A stretch of 64,000 nt of DNA. It comes from Symbiodinium natans. Taxonomy: Eukaryota; Sar; Dinophyceae; Suessiales; Symbiodiniaceae. Each line of letters starts with the position of its first letter. Positions within the stretch are counted from its first letter, which is position 1. The position numbers were made by a program, and so were the translations under genes. This document shows positions 12,594-21,618 of the stretch, piece by piece. The DNA lies in the NCBI GenBank assembly GCA_905221605.1, contig CAJNDS010002574.1, forward strand, positions 248,001 to 312,000. Direction: 5' to 3'. The notes below the pieces were generated by a model. That model saw nothing but the letters and a program-made list of their open reading frames with translations, was not told where the DNA came from and searched no databases.

Positions 12594-12757
12594 TGAAGGC
12601 CTAGACCTTTGGTTCAAAGTGAGCCCAAGAAAGCGCTCTGGAGGAGCGAGGACTGAAGTCCAAAAGAGCCTTGGGCCAGCTGCCAAGCGAGCTCCTTAGG
12701 GGAGACTGTAAACGAGGCTGAGAGGAGCCTGGAAGTGAGAAAGAGAAGAAAAGTGTG

Positions 12758-15700
12758 ATGCAAGAAGGAGATCCTGCTGGAGCAGGAGCTCAAGAGCATG
12801 GAGGAGACACTCCAAGCGATACTCCAATGGCTAGGCCAGCTGGAGGAGGATTGCCCCCAGGTCTCGGGGGAGCATCGTTTCAAGAAGTGATGGGAAGTTT
12901 GGCCGCAGCAGCCAATGCTTTGGCTGGAGCTGCAGGATCTGCGGGATCAGGCCAGAGGAGTTATGACTCAGCAGCAAAGCTGGTAAAGAGTCCAGAAGTG
13001 TTTGCTCCAAAGAATTTAGAGGAAGAAGTTTCACAATGGCCAGACTGGAGTTTTAGCTTCAGGGTGTTTGTAGGATTTGTAGATCCTAAGTATGCCGAAG
13101 AGTTGGTTAGGGTAGAGTCAGGACCTTTGAATCCGGCTCTGTATTCGCAAGAAGAGAAAGAGAGGAGCATCAAGCTCTATGCGATTTTGGCTTCATATCT
13201 GAGGAATCGTCCTCTGAAGTTGTTGAAGTCAGAAGGAAGTCAGGATGGCTACAGTGTGTGGAAGAAGTTGTTTCAGGAGTTGGAGCCGTCGAGCAGAACA
13301 AGAGGACTGGCAATGGCTCAGGCCCTCGTTAGTTTCCCAGCGATGACCAAGGGAACTTCCATCCTGGACTACCTGCTCACCTACGAGAAGCTGGTGGGTG
13401 AATACGAGAAAGTTTCAGGAGCGAGGTATGATGAGAACCTCAAGATCGGCACGGTGCTGAAAGGATTGCCGAATGAGTTGAGAAAGCATATTCTGGTTGG
13501 ACTTAGTCCTACTACGAGTTACACGGACATCCGAAGGAAGTTGCTCGAGTACGAGAGGAGCACGCAGTCTTGGAATGCAGAGAACATCTTGCAGTCCTTC
13601 AGTATGGAAGGACCAACAAAGCATACGCCGTACAACGGACCTCAAGCGATGGAAGTGGATCGAGTGAAAGGAGGTTACAAAGGAGACAAAGGGAAGTATG
13701 GAAAGGAAAGGAACAAAGGAAAAGGTAAAGGAGAGAAAGGAGGAAAGTCCTTTGGAAAAGGAAGATTTACCAACAAAGGAAAAGGAAAAGGAAAATGGGA
13801 TACTGGCAAAGAGTCCAAAGGAAAAGGAAAAGACAGAAACAAGGGAGTTCGCGCGGTGGAAGGTGGCTACGGGTCAACGAAGTTTCAAGGAAGTTGCTAC
13901 ATCTGTGGCAAGTCAGGACATCGAGCCACGGATTGTTGGCAGAAAGGAGATAAAGGTAAAGGAGGAAAAGGAAAGGTGAGATACGTGGAAGAAGAAGAGA
14001 CTCAAGGTCAAGGTGACCGAAGCTCTGGGAGCAATGCGAGAGCGAACAACGACGAGAGTGGACAAGTGAGAGTCATCACCGCCTCTGCTGCGAGAATGGT
14101 TCGAAGAGTTGAAGAGGTGGAAGACCAGGATGAGGAGCTTGACTTGAATGAAGTGAGCTGGAGAATGAATGAGTTGGAAGTGAGGAGACTCGAAGAGTTC
14201 GATCTCACCCTGGGAGATGAAGAGAGCGATGAAGGTGAGATAGATCCTCACGATGAGTTGATGGAGTGGTACGAGGCGAAGCAAACAGGCGAAGAAGTTG
14301 GCGAAGTGAGAACGCTACAAGATGAGAAGACTGTGAAGAACGTTTGCAAAGAGGTTGAGTCGTGCGAAGTTGTGCTTGACAGCGGTGCGGACTGTCATGT
14401 GTTGCCTATGGATTGGGCAGAAGAGGTCGGAGAACCTTCGACTTTCGAGTACCGACTGAAAGATGCACAGGGAAGAGTTATTCCAACACTGCCTGTGAGG
14501 CAGCAAGTGAAGTTCGTTTTCTGGAAAGAGTCAGGAAAGAAGTTGGTTATCACAGACACTGCAGTTTGTGGCAACGTTACCCAACCACTGTTCTCGATTG
14601 GGAAGATGTGGAAGCTTGGTTGGGGAACTGTAAGCGAAGATGGAAAGTTGTGGCTGAAGAAAGGAACTGTTCGAGTTCCATTGCACTTCAAGAGAAATTC
14701 TTCAATGGCGATAATGAGTATCAGTCGTGTTGTGACTGAGGAGATGAAAGTGCAACCTGTAAGGCTGGAAGAGAATCTTAAGAGAGAGCTCCAGCACAAT
14801 GAGATTGGGGATTCCTGGTTCGTGCTGGAAGATGGAACTCCGGCGCGGTTTGACTGGGATGTGACGAGAACGTTCGACCCCACCGGTCAATTCCCGAACC
14901 ACATGTATGAAGGAGAAGGAAGCGAAGGTGACTATTTCCCGTATCGAACAACCCTCTTGGGGAAGCTGGAAAGAAAAGGAGGCGCAGTTTCTCCACTGAA
15001 CGAGGTAGACTGGAATTCTCTGGAGTTCTTTGAGTGCTCGGAGGAGTGGAAGGATAGAGAGAACGTATCTCTTGGAAGAACCCCAAACGAGAGGTTTGAA
15101 GTGATGATCACTTTGCTGGAGAAAGAGATCAAAGAGCCCAATGCTTATGGAAGCTTTGAAGGACTGAAAGAGAGAGAAAAAGAGTTTGGAGGAGAAAATC
15201 AGCCCATGGAAACAGGAGAGACAACCGAAGCGTTGGCTCCGAGACAAGAGGAAAAGAAAGAGCATCGAAGCAAAGGCATTCCGGTACTCCCGGAAGACGA
15301 GACAGAAGTAATGCTTATTGGACCTCTGAGGATCACCCCGACAAGCGAACTGAAGGAGATGAAGGAAGCTTGCAAGTACTTGTATTTGTCAAAGAACGGC
15401 TCGAAAGGAGTCCTGTGGCAGAGACTAAAGAAAGAGGTGGCGACGAACAAGCTGAAGGCGACAGTGCAAATCTCAGAGGACATCAGAAAAGAGTTTGAAA
15501 GAGATCCTATCCCAGAAGCACTACCTGCGCTCCCGAGCCAGGAAGAGATCGAGAAGCATGAGTTGACGCACCTGCCTCGGGCATCATGGTGTGAAGCCTG
15601 TCAGGCAGCAAAGAGTCGGGAGGACAACTTTGACGAAAGTACGGAGAAGCCTCAGCGACCAGTGTTTAGTTTGGACTTTATGTTCACAGGAACCCAAGGA

Positions 15701-18700
15701 GAAGAAGGAGAAAAAGATCCATTAGCAATTCAGCTGGTGGGAGTTGATTCTGAAACGAAGTTTCTTTTGGCCGTCGCAGTGCCAACAAAAGGAGGAGATG
15801 CCGTTATCAACCACGCAGTGGCGGAAGTCACACGAGTTCTTGCACTGTTGGGATACAGTGACGTCGTGCTGAGAACAGACACAGAGCCTGCAATGCTTGC
15901 CATTCGGAAAGGAGTTCAAGCCGTGCGAGCAAGACATGACTTGAAGACGGAGCTACAAGATAGCGCTCCAGGCGAGCACCAAGGACTGACCGTTGAGCGG
16001 TATATCCAGACAGTGAGGAAATTGGCGAAGACTTTACTCGCGACCGTAGAGCAAAGAAGTGGAACAAAGATTGGTTCCGATGTCCCACTGTATAGTTGGG
16101 CGTTTAGACATGCGGCATGGCTGCAAAATCGGTATCACGTGGGAAGAGATGGACGAACAGCCTTTGAGGCAACTGTGGACAGAACGTACAAAGGGAAGCT
16201 TGCACCCTTTGGATCAGCGATCATTGCTAAAGCGTTGCCGAAAGCCCAAGAGAAGGGAGAACCATGGGAAAAAGGAGTGTTCCTTGGAAAGGACTACGCG
16301 AGCAACCTCAACTTAGTCGGAACAAGTCGAGGAGTGATCAAAGCAAGAACAATGAGAAGATGTGCAGATGCATATCAGCCCGAGCTATTGCAGATAGCTG
16401 TGGGAGCCCCGTGGGATCATCAGCTCAAAACACTGAGACAAAGGAAGAGAAGGGTTTTGCCCTTAGAGGAACCTGAACTTCCCCCGCTAGAAGCCCCAAG
16501 AGAAGGGAAGGAGAAAGAAAGTGAAGCGAGGCCGCAGTCAGGTTCAGGCGGAAAACAGAGTTCAAAGAGTTCCTCGAGTAACAGCCCTCCAGGGTCAGAT
16601 CCAATGTCTGAAGGAGGAATTGGAAGTGCAGGTGAAGAAAGTGACGAAGACCCCGGAGAAGTGAAAGGAAAGAGAAAAGCTGAAGAGGAGCTGTTCCCAG
16701 ATGGGACCTCACTGGAAACGTTGAGACAAGAAGCAATGAAAAGAGACACAAGAGAAGCGTTGGAGGATGCAGAAGAGTCGCCAAAGAAAGGTCCGAAGCT
16801 GGACGAAGGCACAGGAGAAGTGGAAGAAAGGAGCGGAAAAGCGCCGAAGGTTGGAGAGGCAAGCGGAAGTTCCTCAAGGGTGAGTGCAGAAGTGGTTCAC
16901 TACCACATTAGAAGATTTGAAAAGAGTGAAGAGCCTGAGGAACACGGAGATGAGCTCCTTGATCTGGAAGAGACAAAGATGTTCCTTGAAGAGACAAAAG
17001 AGTGGCAAGAAAAATGGAGTGAGAAGACCGAGGAGTCAAGCGAAGACTTACGAATGACATGGTCCCATGAGTATGACGATGGGCCACCAAAGCTCGACAG
17101 AGAGGACTTGGAAAAGGTCGATGCGAAATCCGAAAGAACTGAGATAGAGAGACTCTTGGAAATGAAAGTGCTCACAGAAGCTGTGCTTGATGAAAAAGGA
17201 GAGCCAGTGCCCACGCCAGAAGGTAAAGCGCCAAAGCAGTTGAGCACGAAGTACGTCCTAGACTGGAGACACAGGCAGGGCCAGTGGAAAAGACGTGCAA
17301 GGTTGGTTGCACGAGAATACCGTTGGTTGACGGATTATGACCTCACAGCCCTGTACTCCCCGACGAGCATAAGCTCAAGCATTAAATTGCTTTCTGCACT
17401 TTGTGCAAGTTCACCAGGCTATGAGATGATCTCGATTGACATCTCTGACGCGTATCTTCAGGTACCCCAGAAGGAGTACACAGTGGTTAGCCTGGGAGGA
17501 AAATGGTACAAGCTGGAGTTTACCTTACCCGGTCAGCGAACCGGAAGCAGTGACTGGTTCGAGCATCTGAGGAAGATCTTGGAAGAAGAGAAAATGACTT
17601 CGGATATCGGGTTACCAAGTTTCTTCTACAAGTTACCGAGCGGAAGTGAAGGAGGAACTTTGATGAGCACACATGTGGATGATCTGGAAGTGTTCGGAAA
17701 GCCCGAAGAGAACAATGCAGTGGTTTCACTGCTGCTGAAACACAAGTTGAAAATCAAGCTGGAAGGACCAGTAAAAGTTGGAGAAGGCAAGTGTACCTTC
17801 TTGAAGCGAACTTTCCTCGGGATACCCGGAGGAATTGAGATCCGGATGGACGGAAAGTATCTGGAGAGATTGGAAGAGCTTTTAGGGCTCGGAAAAGCAC
17901 ATCCAAAGAAACTCCCGTTTCCAACAGACTATGGGAGATCGATGAAAGATGAGACCCCGCTGAACGCGGAAGAGCACCATCTGTATAGGTCTTGTGTGGG
18001 GATCCTGTTGTACATGACCCCCGAGCGACCCGACCTAGGGTTTGCGACGAAGTGGCTGTCTGGAAAGTTGGCGACACCGACAAGAGGTGACCTCGCAGTG
18101 TTGAGGCATGTGGCAAAGTATGTGAAAGCTACGTCACACTATGTGATCGAACACATGGAGTCGCACCCTGGGAAGAGTTTCCTGGAGAGAAATGAAATCG
18201 AAGAAGAAATGCGTTTCGACGAGAAAAGCGGAGACGTGTTTACCGCGAAGAGTTTGATCGAGGTTGTGACCGACGCCGATTGGGCGAATGATAGAGAGAC
18301 GCGACAATCAACGAGTTGTGCATTGATCTTTGTGAATGGAAATTTGGTCCATTTTCATGCAAGAAAGCAAAAAGCGACAGCCTTGAGCAGCTGCGAAAGC
18401 GAATTGGTTGCAGCCGTTGGAGGTTTGAGTGAAGGAGTTTTTCTCCAGAATTTGCTGGAAAGAGTTCTGAAGATCAAGCCGGAAATGAGGATCCACATGG
18501 ATTCAAGTAGCGCCCGAGCAATCCTCATGAAGAAAGGATTTGGAAGAACGAGGCACGTTGATGCCGGATTGTTGTGGGTTCAACAACTCACCGGACGAGG
18601 CCTGAAAGTGAAAGCAATCAAAGGAACCGAAAACCCCTCGGACGTAGGAACAAAGGCGTTGACAAGAAGTTTGGTTGTGAAGTGTTTAGAAAAAATGGGC

Positions 18701-20611
18701 GTGAGAACAGGAGAAGAAAGCAGGGAGCCCAAGGGAGCCTCGGAGTTCAAGATCCCGAAGAAGTATCTGAGGAGAATCGTGATGATGTTAATGGTTCAAG
18801 GAAGTGAAGGGTTGAAAAGTGAAAAGAAAGAGTTGAGTTTTGGATTTTACATGTTCACGGGAATCATGGTCATGATGTTGCTTTTCATGGTTTGTAGTCC
18901 GGTGCTTGGAGAGTACGCTAGAGAGAAGTTGTGCGTGTCCGCAGCCGTTTTCAGCTCAAGCAAAAGAGAAGGCCAGGTGGAAAAGAAAAAGAGAGAAAAA
19001 GAAAAGATGGAGGCCCAGCCAAGCGCTTTAGAAGCGACCGAAGAGGCGGCAGTGAAAGCTCACGAGGCAGCCCTCAAGGAGATGATTATGAACGCAAGAT
19101 CCCTTGAGGCAGTTGAGCTTTTGAACAAAGCTTTAAAGCTCTGCCGCTCGGGGCCAAGAGAGAACCTGGTGTTGCTTGGGGAAAAGGTGAAAGAGTTGGA
19201 TGAGAAGTATGGAGTTAAAGAGAAACCTGGAAGCAGCGCTGGAAGCGAGGAGAAAGAAGTCGAAAAGAGAAAGGTCGAGCTGCTAGAGCTCCAGGAAGCA
19301 GCAAAGAAAAGAAGGAAAGGGATCTTCGACAAGAAAGAAGAGAAGCAGCCAGAAGAGAAAGAGAGTCTGGAAGAAGAGTCCGACGAGGAGTCCCAAGAGA
19401 AAAGCGAAGAGAAGCAGCCAAAAGAGAAAGAGAAAAAGGAAGAAGAGTCCGACGAGGAGTCCCAAGAGAAGAAAGATGGAGGTGAAAAAGAAGAGACCTC
19501 GAGCGAGGAGGAAGATGTACAAGAGATTCTCAAGGAGACAGCGAAGAAAGAGGTGCTCGAAGAAGAGAAAAATGTGAAAGAGCTCTTGGGGAAAATGACG
19601 GAGAAAAAGGAGAAGCTGGATGAGGCCCGAAGAGCGTTTGCCTCGACCTCGGAAAGGTACGAGGAGGCGAAGGTGTACCGAGCGGTCAAGGTACGAGAAA
19701 AAGAGAATTTGTCCGAGCTGTGGGACAAGTTGGAGGATGAGTTGGAAAAGAGCAAGAAGGATTGTGAAGCGATAGAAGCCCAAGCTGATGAGATTTTGGA
19801 GCATGAAGAAGAGTTGGAAAAGGAGATGGATGAGTTGAGGCCAAAGCTGGCCGAAGCGTTGCGAGAGTTGGGTGAAAAGAGAAAAGAGCTTCGAAAGTAC
19901 GAGAAGGAAGAAAGGCCGCCGCTTTTGAACCCAAAGGTGGACGTCGCAATCAAGGAAGAGCTCATGGATTTGCGATTGGGAAAGCAGAAGGTGGAAATTG
20001 AGCTTCAGGAAGTTCAAGAGCAAAACGAGAAGCTCAAGAAGAAAAAGGAAGAGAACGAGAAAGAGATGGAAGCGATGAAAGGAGAATTGGAGATGCTCCG
20101 AAAGAGGAAGCGTGAAAGCGTTGGATCCATGGATGAAGAGAAAGCGAAGAGCATGAAAGAGGAGAATAAGACCTTGAAGAAGAGCATCAAAGGTTTGTCG
20201 GAGACCAACAAGAAGTTGGAAAGTGACTTCCAGAAGTTGAAAAGCGAGAAAGGACAGGAGAACCTGGAAGGGAAGTTCGTTTTGAACATCGAAGAAGAGA
20301 CCGACGAGGAGGAAGACAAAAAGAAGAAGCTTTGCATTCTGTGTTCCCGACACGGCCACAGCTACATGATGTGTTGGGACGCAGGGTATTCCTACGACAA
20401 GAATGGGAAATACACCCCGTGGTTGAATGTGAAGAACGAGGATGGAACGGAGAGAACAAAGGCCCAGTTCAGGAAGTACTTTCGTGAAAACGAGAAGGAG
20501 ATTAGGGCCGAGTACGCAAAGTTGCTTGACGAGAACAAGAAGAAGTTCAGAAAAGGAGATGGAAAAGGAAAAGGGAAGAAGCCCAAAGAGGAAGGTGAAA
20601 AGAAGAAGTGA
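12758..20611 (+). CDS. Copia Gag-Pol polyprotein with C-terminal membrane/coiled-coil/zinc-knuckle extension
   Basis: 2617 residues from ATG 12758. In order: Gag; a Lys/Gly-rich stretch; CCHC zinc knuckle C380-C393 (CYICGKSGHRATDC); protease DSG at D541; integrase H934, H938, C945, C948 and catalytic D973, D1041, E1080; reverse transcriptase with D1561 and an HVDD box (D1641, D1642) in place of the usual YVDD; RNase H from D1839 with the ADW, SSCESE and DSSSAR motifs. Copia polyproteins normally end soon after RNase H. Here about 600 more residues follow without a stop: a hydrophobic segment at about 2028-2051, a Lys/Glu-rich coiled coil at about 2080-2500, a second exact CX2CX4HX4C knuckle (C2526, C2529, H2534, C2539) and a basic tail. 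The extension could be an envelope-like or structural module, or a captured host segment. How it is processed or expressed is not visible. Confidence 0.95.
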   Translation: MQEGDPAGAGAQEHGGDTPSDTPMARPAGGGLPPGLGGASFQEVMGSLAAAANALAGAAGSAGSGQRSYDSAAKLVKSPEVFAPKNLEEEVSQWPDWSFSFRVFVGFVDPKYAEELVRVESGPLNPALYSQEEKERSIKLYAILASYLRNRPLKLLKSEGSQDGYSVWKKLFQELEPSSRTRGLAMAQALVSFPAMTKGTSILDYLLTYEKLVGEYEKVSGARYDENLKIGTVLKGLPNELRKHILVGLSPTTSYTDIRRKLLEYERSTQSWNAENILQSFSMEGPTKHTPYNGPQAMEVDRVKGGYKGDKGKYGKERNKGKGKGEKGGKSFGKGRFTNKGKGKGKWDTGKESKGKGKDRNKGVRAVEGGYGSTKFQGSCYICGKSGHRATDCWQKGDKGKGGKGKVRYVEEEETQGQGDRSSGSNARANNDESGQVRVITASAARMVRRVEEVEDQDEELDLNEVSWRMNELEVRRLEEFDLTLGDEESDEGEIDPHDELMEWYEAKQTGEEVGEVRTLQDEKTVKNVCKEVESCEVVLDSGADCHVLPMDWAEEVGEPSTFEYRLKDAQGRVIPTLPVRQQVKFVFWKESGKKLVITDTAVCGNVTQPLFSIGKMWKLGWGTVSEDGKLWLKKGTVRVPLHFKRNSSMAIMSISRVVTEEMKVQPVRLEENLKRELQHNEIGDSWFVLEDGTPARFDWDVTRTFDPTGQFPNHMYEGEGSEGDYFPYRTTLLGKLERKGGAVSPLNEVDWNSLEFFECSEEWKDRENVSLGRTPNERFEVMITLLEKEIKEPNAYGSFEGLKEREKEFGGENQPMETGETTEALAPRQEEKKEHRSKGIPVLPEDETEVMLIGPLRITPTSELKEMKEACKYLYLSKNGSKGVLWQRLKKEVATNKLKATVQISEDIRKEFERDPIPEALPALPSQEEIEKHELTHLPRASWCEACQAAKSREDNFDESTEKPQRPVFSLDFMFTGTQGEEGEKDPLAIQLVGVDSETKFLLAVAVPTKGGDAVINHAVAEVTRVLALLGYSDVVLRTDTEPAMLAIRKGVQAVRARHDLKTELQDSAPGEHQGLTVERYIQTVRKLAKTLLATVEQRSGTKIGSDVPLYSWAFRHAAWLQNRYHVGRDGRTAFEATVDRTYKGKLAPFGSAIIAKALPKAQEKGEPWEKGVFLGKDYASNLNLVGTSRGVIKARTMRRCADAYQPELLQIAVGAPWDHQLKTLRQRKRRVLPLEEPELPPLEAPREGKEKESEARPQSGSGGKQSSKSSSSNSPPGSDPMSEGGIGSAGEESDEDPGEVKGKRKAEEELFPDGTSLETLRQEAMKRDTREALEDAEESPKKGPKLDEGTGEVEERSGKAPKVGEASGSSSRVSAEVVHYHIRRFEKSEEPEEHGDELLDLEETKMFLEETKEWQEKWSEKTEESSEDLRMTWSHEYDDGPPKLDREDLEKVDAKSERTEIERLLEMKVLTEAVLDEKGEPVPTPEGKAPKQLSTKYVLDWRHRQGQWKRRARLVAREYRWLTDYDLTALYSPTSISSSIKLLSALCASSPGYEMISIDISDAYLQVPQKEYTVVSLGGKWYKLEFTLPGQRTGSSDWFEHLRKILEEEKMTSDIGLPSFFYKLPSGSEGGTLMSTHVDDLEVFGKPEENNAVVSLLLKHKLKIKLEGPVKVGEGKCTFLKRTFLGIPGGIEIRMDGKYLERLEELLGLGKAHPKKLPFPTDYGRSMKDETPLNAEEHHLYRSCVGILLYMTPERPDLGFATKWLSGKLATPTRGDLAVLRHVAKYVKATSHYVIEHMESHPGKSFLERNEIEEEMRFDEKSGDVFTAKSLIEVVTDADWANDRETRQSTSCALIFVNGNLVHFHARKQKATALSSCESELVAAVGGLSEGVFLQNLLERVLKIKPEMRIHMDSSSARAILMKKGFGRTRHVDAGLLWVQQLTGRGLKVKAIKGTENPSDVGTKALTRSLVVKCLEKMGVRTGEESREPKGASEFKIPKKYLRRIVMMLMVQGSEGLKSEKKELSFGFYMFTGIMVMMLLFMVCSPVLGEYAREKLCVSAAVFSSSKREGQVEKKKREKEKMEAQPSALEATEEAAVKAHEAALKEMIMNARSLEAVELLNKALKLCRSGPRENLVLLGEKVKELDEKYGVKEKPGSSAGSEEKEVEKRKVELLELQEAAKKRRKGIFDKKEEKQPEEKESLEEESDEESQEKSEEKQPKEKEKKEEESDEESQEKKDGGEKEETSSEEEDVQEILKETAKKEVLEEEKNVKELLGKMTEKKEKLDEARRAFASTSERYEEAKVYRAVKVREKENLSELWDKLEDELEKSKKDCEAIEAQADEILEHEEELEKEMDELRPKLAEALRELGEKRKELRKYEKEERPPLLNPKVDVAIKEELMDLRLGKQKVEIELQEVQEQNEKLKKKKEENEKEMEAMKGELEMLRKRKRESVGSMDEEKAKSMKEENKTLKKSIKGLSETNKKLESDFQKLKSEKGQENLEGKFVLNIEEETDEEEDKKKKLCILCSRHGHSYMMCWDAGYSYDKNGKYTPWLNVKNEDGTERTKAQFRKYFRENEKEIRAEYAKLLDENKKKFRKGDGKGKGKKPKEEGEKKK

Positions 20612-20901
20612 AGCCCTGAGGGGGCTTGGAAGAGAAAGATGTCCGAAATGACAATAAACTAAAGGTGCAAGATCGCACCTATAGACGAAGTCTTGAAAAA
20701 GCCGTCTGTGTATGTGTTTGAAGAGAAGTGAGAGAGGCTACCAGTAGCAGCGTAGTTTCTTCGTTTCACGTTTCACACCAACAAAAGAAGTGTGCACCAC
20801 GATGTGTTTAAAGGAAAAGGATGACCGAAGTGAGCGATGAGGAGTTTGCATCCGAGTGAACTTAATTGCGATGAGAAGTGTGAGGCAATGAAGTGTAACT
20901 C
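20612..20901 (+). other. 3' untranslated part of the copia element
   Basis: Non-coding sequence between the polyprotein stop and the polypurine tract. No further frame was recognised. Confidence 0.7.
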
Positions 20902-20911
20902 GGAGAGGGGG
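20902..20911 (+). other. polypurine tract
   Basis: GGAGAGGGGG lies immediately before the 3' LTR, the position required for plus-strand priming in LTR retrotransposons. Confidence 0.85.
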
Positions 20912-21077
20912 TAACAAACTTTTCGGTTAGCCATGTGCCCCCTGTAGAAGTATTTTTCCTTGTCGTTTCACTGCTGCCAACAAGGCTCAAGGGACTGCTG
21001 AACAGACCGTGTCCCAGCAAAAGTGCCCGCTAGTGGTTTCAAGTTCAAGGGTCTGGAACGAACCCTAAATCGTTTTA
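20912..21077 (+). repeat. 3' long terminal repeat
   Basis: Identical to the 5' LTR at 12416-12581 over all 166 bases and followed by the GTGCC target duplication. Confidence 0.95.
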
Positions 21078-21082
21078 GTGCC
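21078..21082. repeat. target-site duplication, right (GTGCC)
   Basis: Matches 12411-12415 and marks the right end of the copia insertion. Confidence 0.9.
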
Positions 21083-21618
21083 ACAGCGCAGGAGGGCGGG
21101 CGCCCTCCTGGCCGAGCACGAAAGTCGAAGGCAAGGTATCAAGGATGCAGTGTCCATTGCTCACCATAGACCGGCTCCGCGTCGATCCAGTCCTGCAAAT
21201 GGTCACCGAGCGGGTCCTCATACGCATCTCCGCCAGAACGGGAGTCCTCCTGGGCTTGTGCCTCGTGTTGCCCCCGAAGGCCAGGGAGCACACTAGCATG
21301 CACCAGGTGTGCCCATGACTCACGCCAATATCCCTTTACCACAAGTCCAATGATTAGGGTCAGCACCAAGTCGACTAGAAAGCTGGGCAACCAGGAAGGT
21401 TGGCGAATTGTGTCTATAGGGCTGTCTTCCACTGGCACTCCAAGAGCTACATGCCGCCTCTCAGTAGGCATGTGGAGTAGCGCATCCCACAAAGGGGTGG
21501 ACGCTCCGCTAGGGAGCACCACCAGTTGGCTGACCCTGGGCAGGGTCAGAAGGTTCACTAAGCAGTGATGCTGTTCATCCGTGAGGAGGAGGGCCATTTT
21601 AAGGTTCACAGGCTGCAT
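21078..21618 (-). pseudogene. 5' part of the interrupted helicase-like gene
   Basis: On the minus strand a frame ending with the residues PPALWH runs up to the insertion point and continues in the same frame at 12415 as ADKLHLPPDAV, so the empty site was open. A second, longer frame (21139-21618) overlaps it one base out of register, again suggesting a frameshift or an intron. Part of that frame is hydrophobic (residues about 80-96). No domain was recognised in this part. Confidence 0.45.

Larger units (their letters stand above)
12416..21077 (+). mobile_element. complete Ty1/copia LTR retrotransposon
   Basis: The 8.66-kb element has identical 166-bp LTRs, a 5-bp target duplication, a tRNA-primer site abutting the 5' LTR, a polypurine tract abutting the 3' LTR and one uninterrupted gag-pol frame. 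Copia type is shown by integrase preceding reverse transcriptase and RNase H. Identical LTRs imply very recent insertion; the age cannot be quantified from 166 bp. It interrupts a minus-strand helicase-like gene: the reading frame on both sides joins in phase when the element and one copy of the duplication are removed. The large C-terminal extension of its polyprotein is not part of the usual copia plan. Confidence 0.96.

Noticed and set aside
19060-20359. Minus-strand Ser/Phe- and Leu-rich frames of 301 and 358 codons
   Set aside because: Antisense shadow of the Glu/Lys-rich coiled-coil codons of the copia polyprotein.
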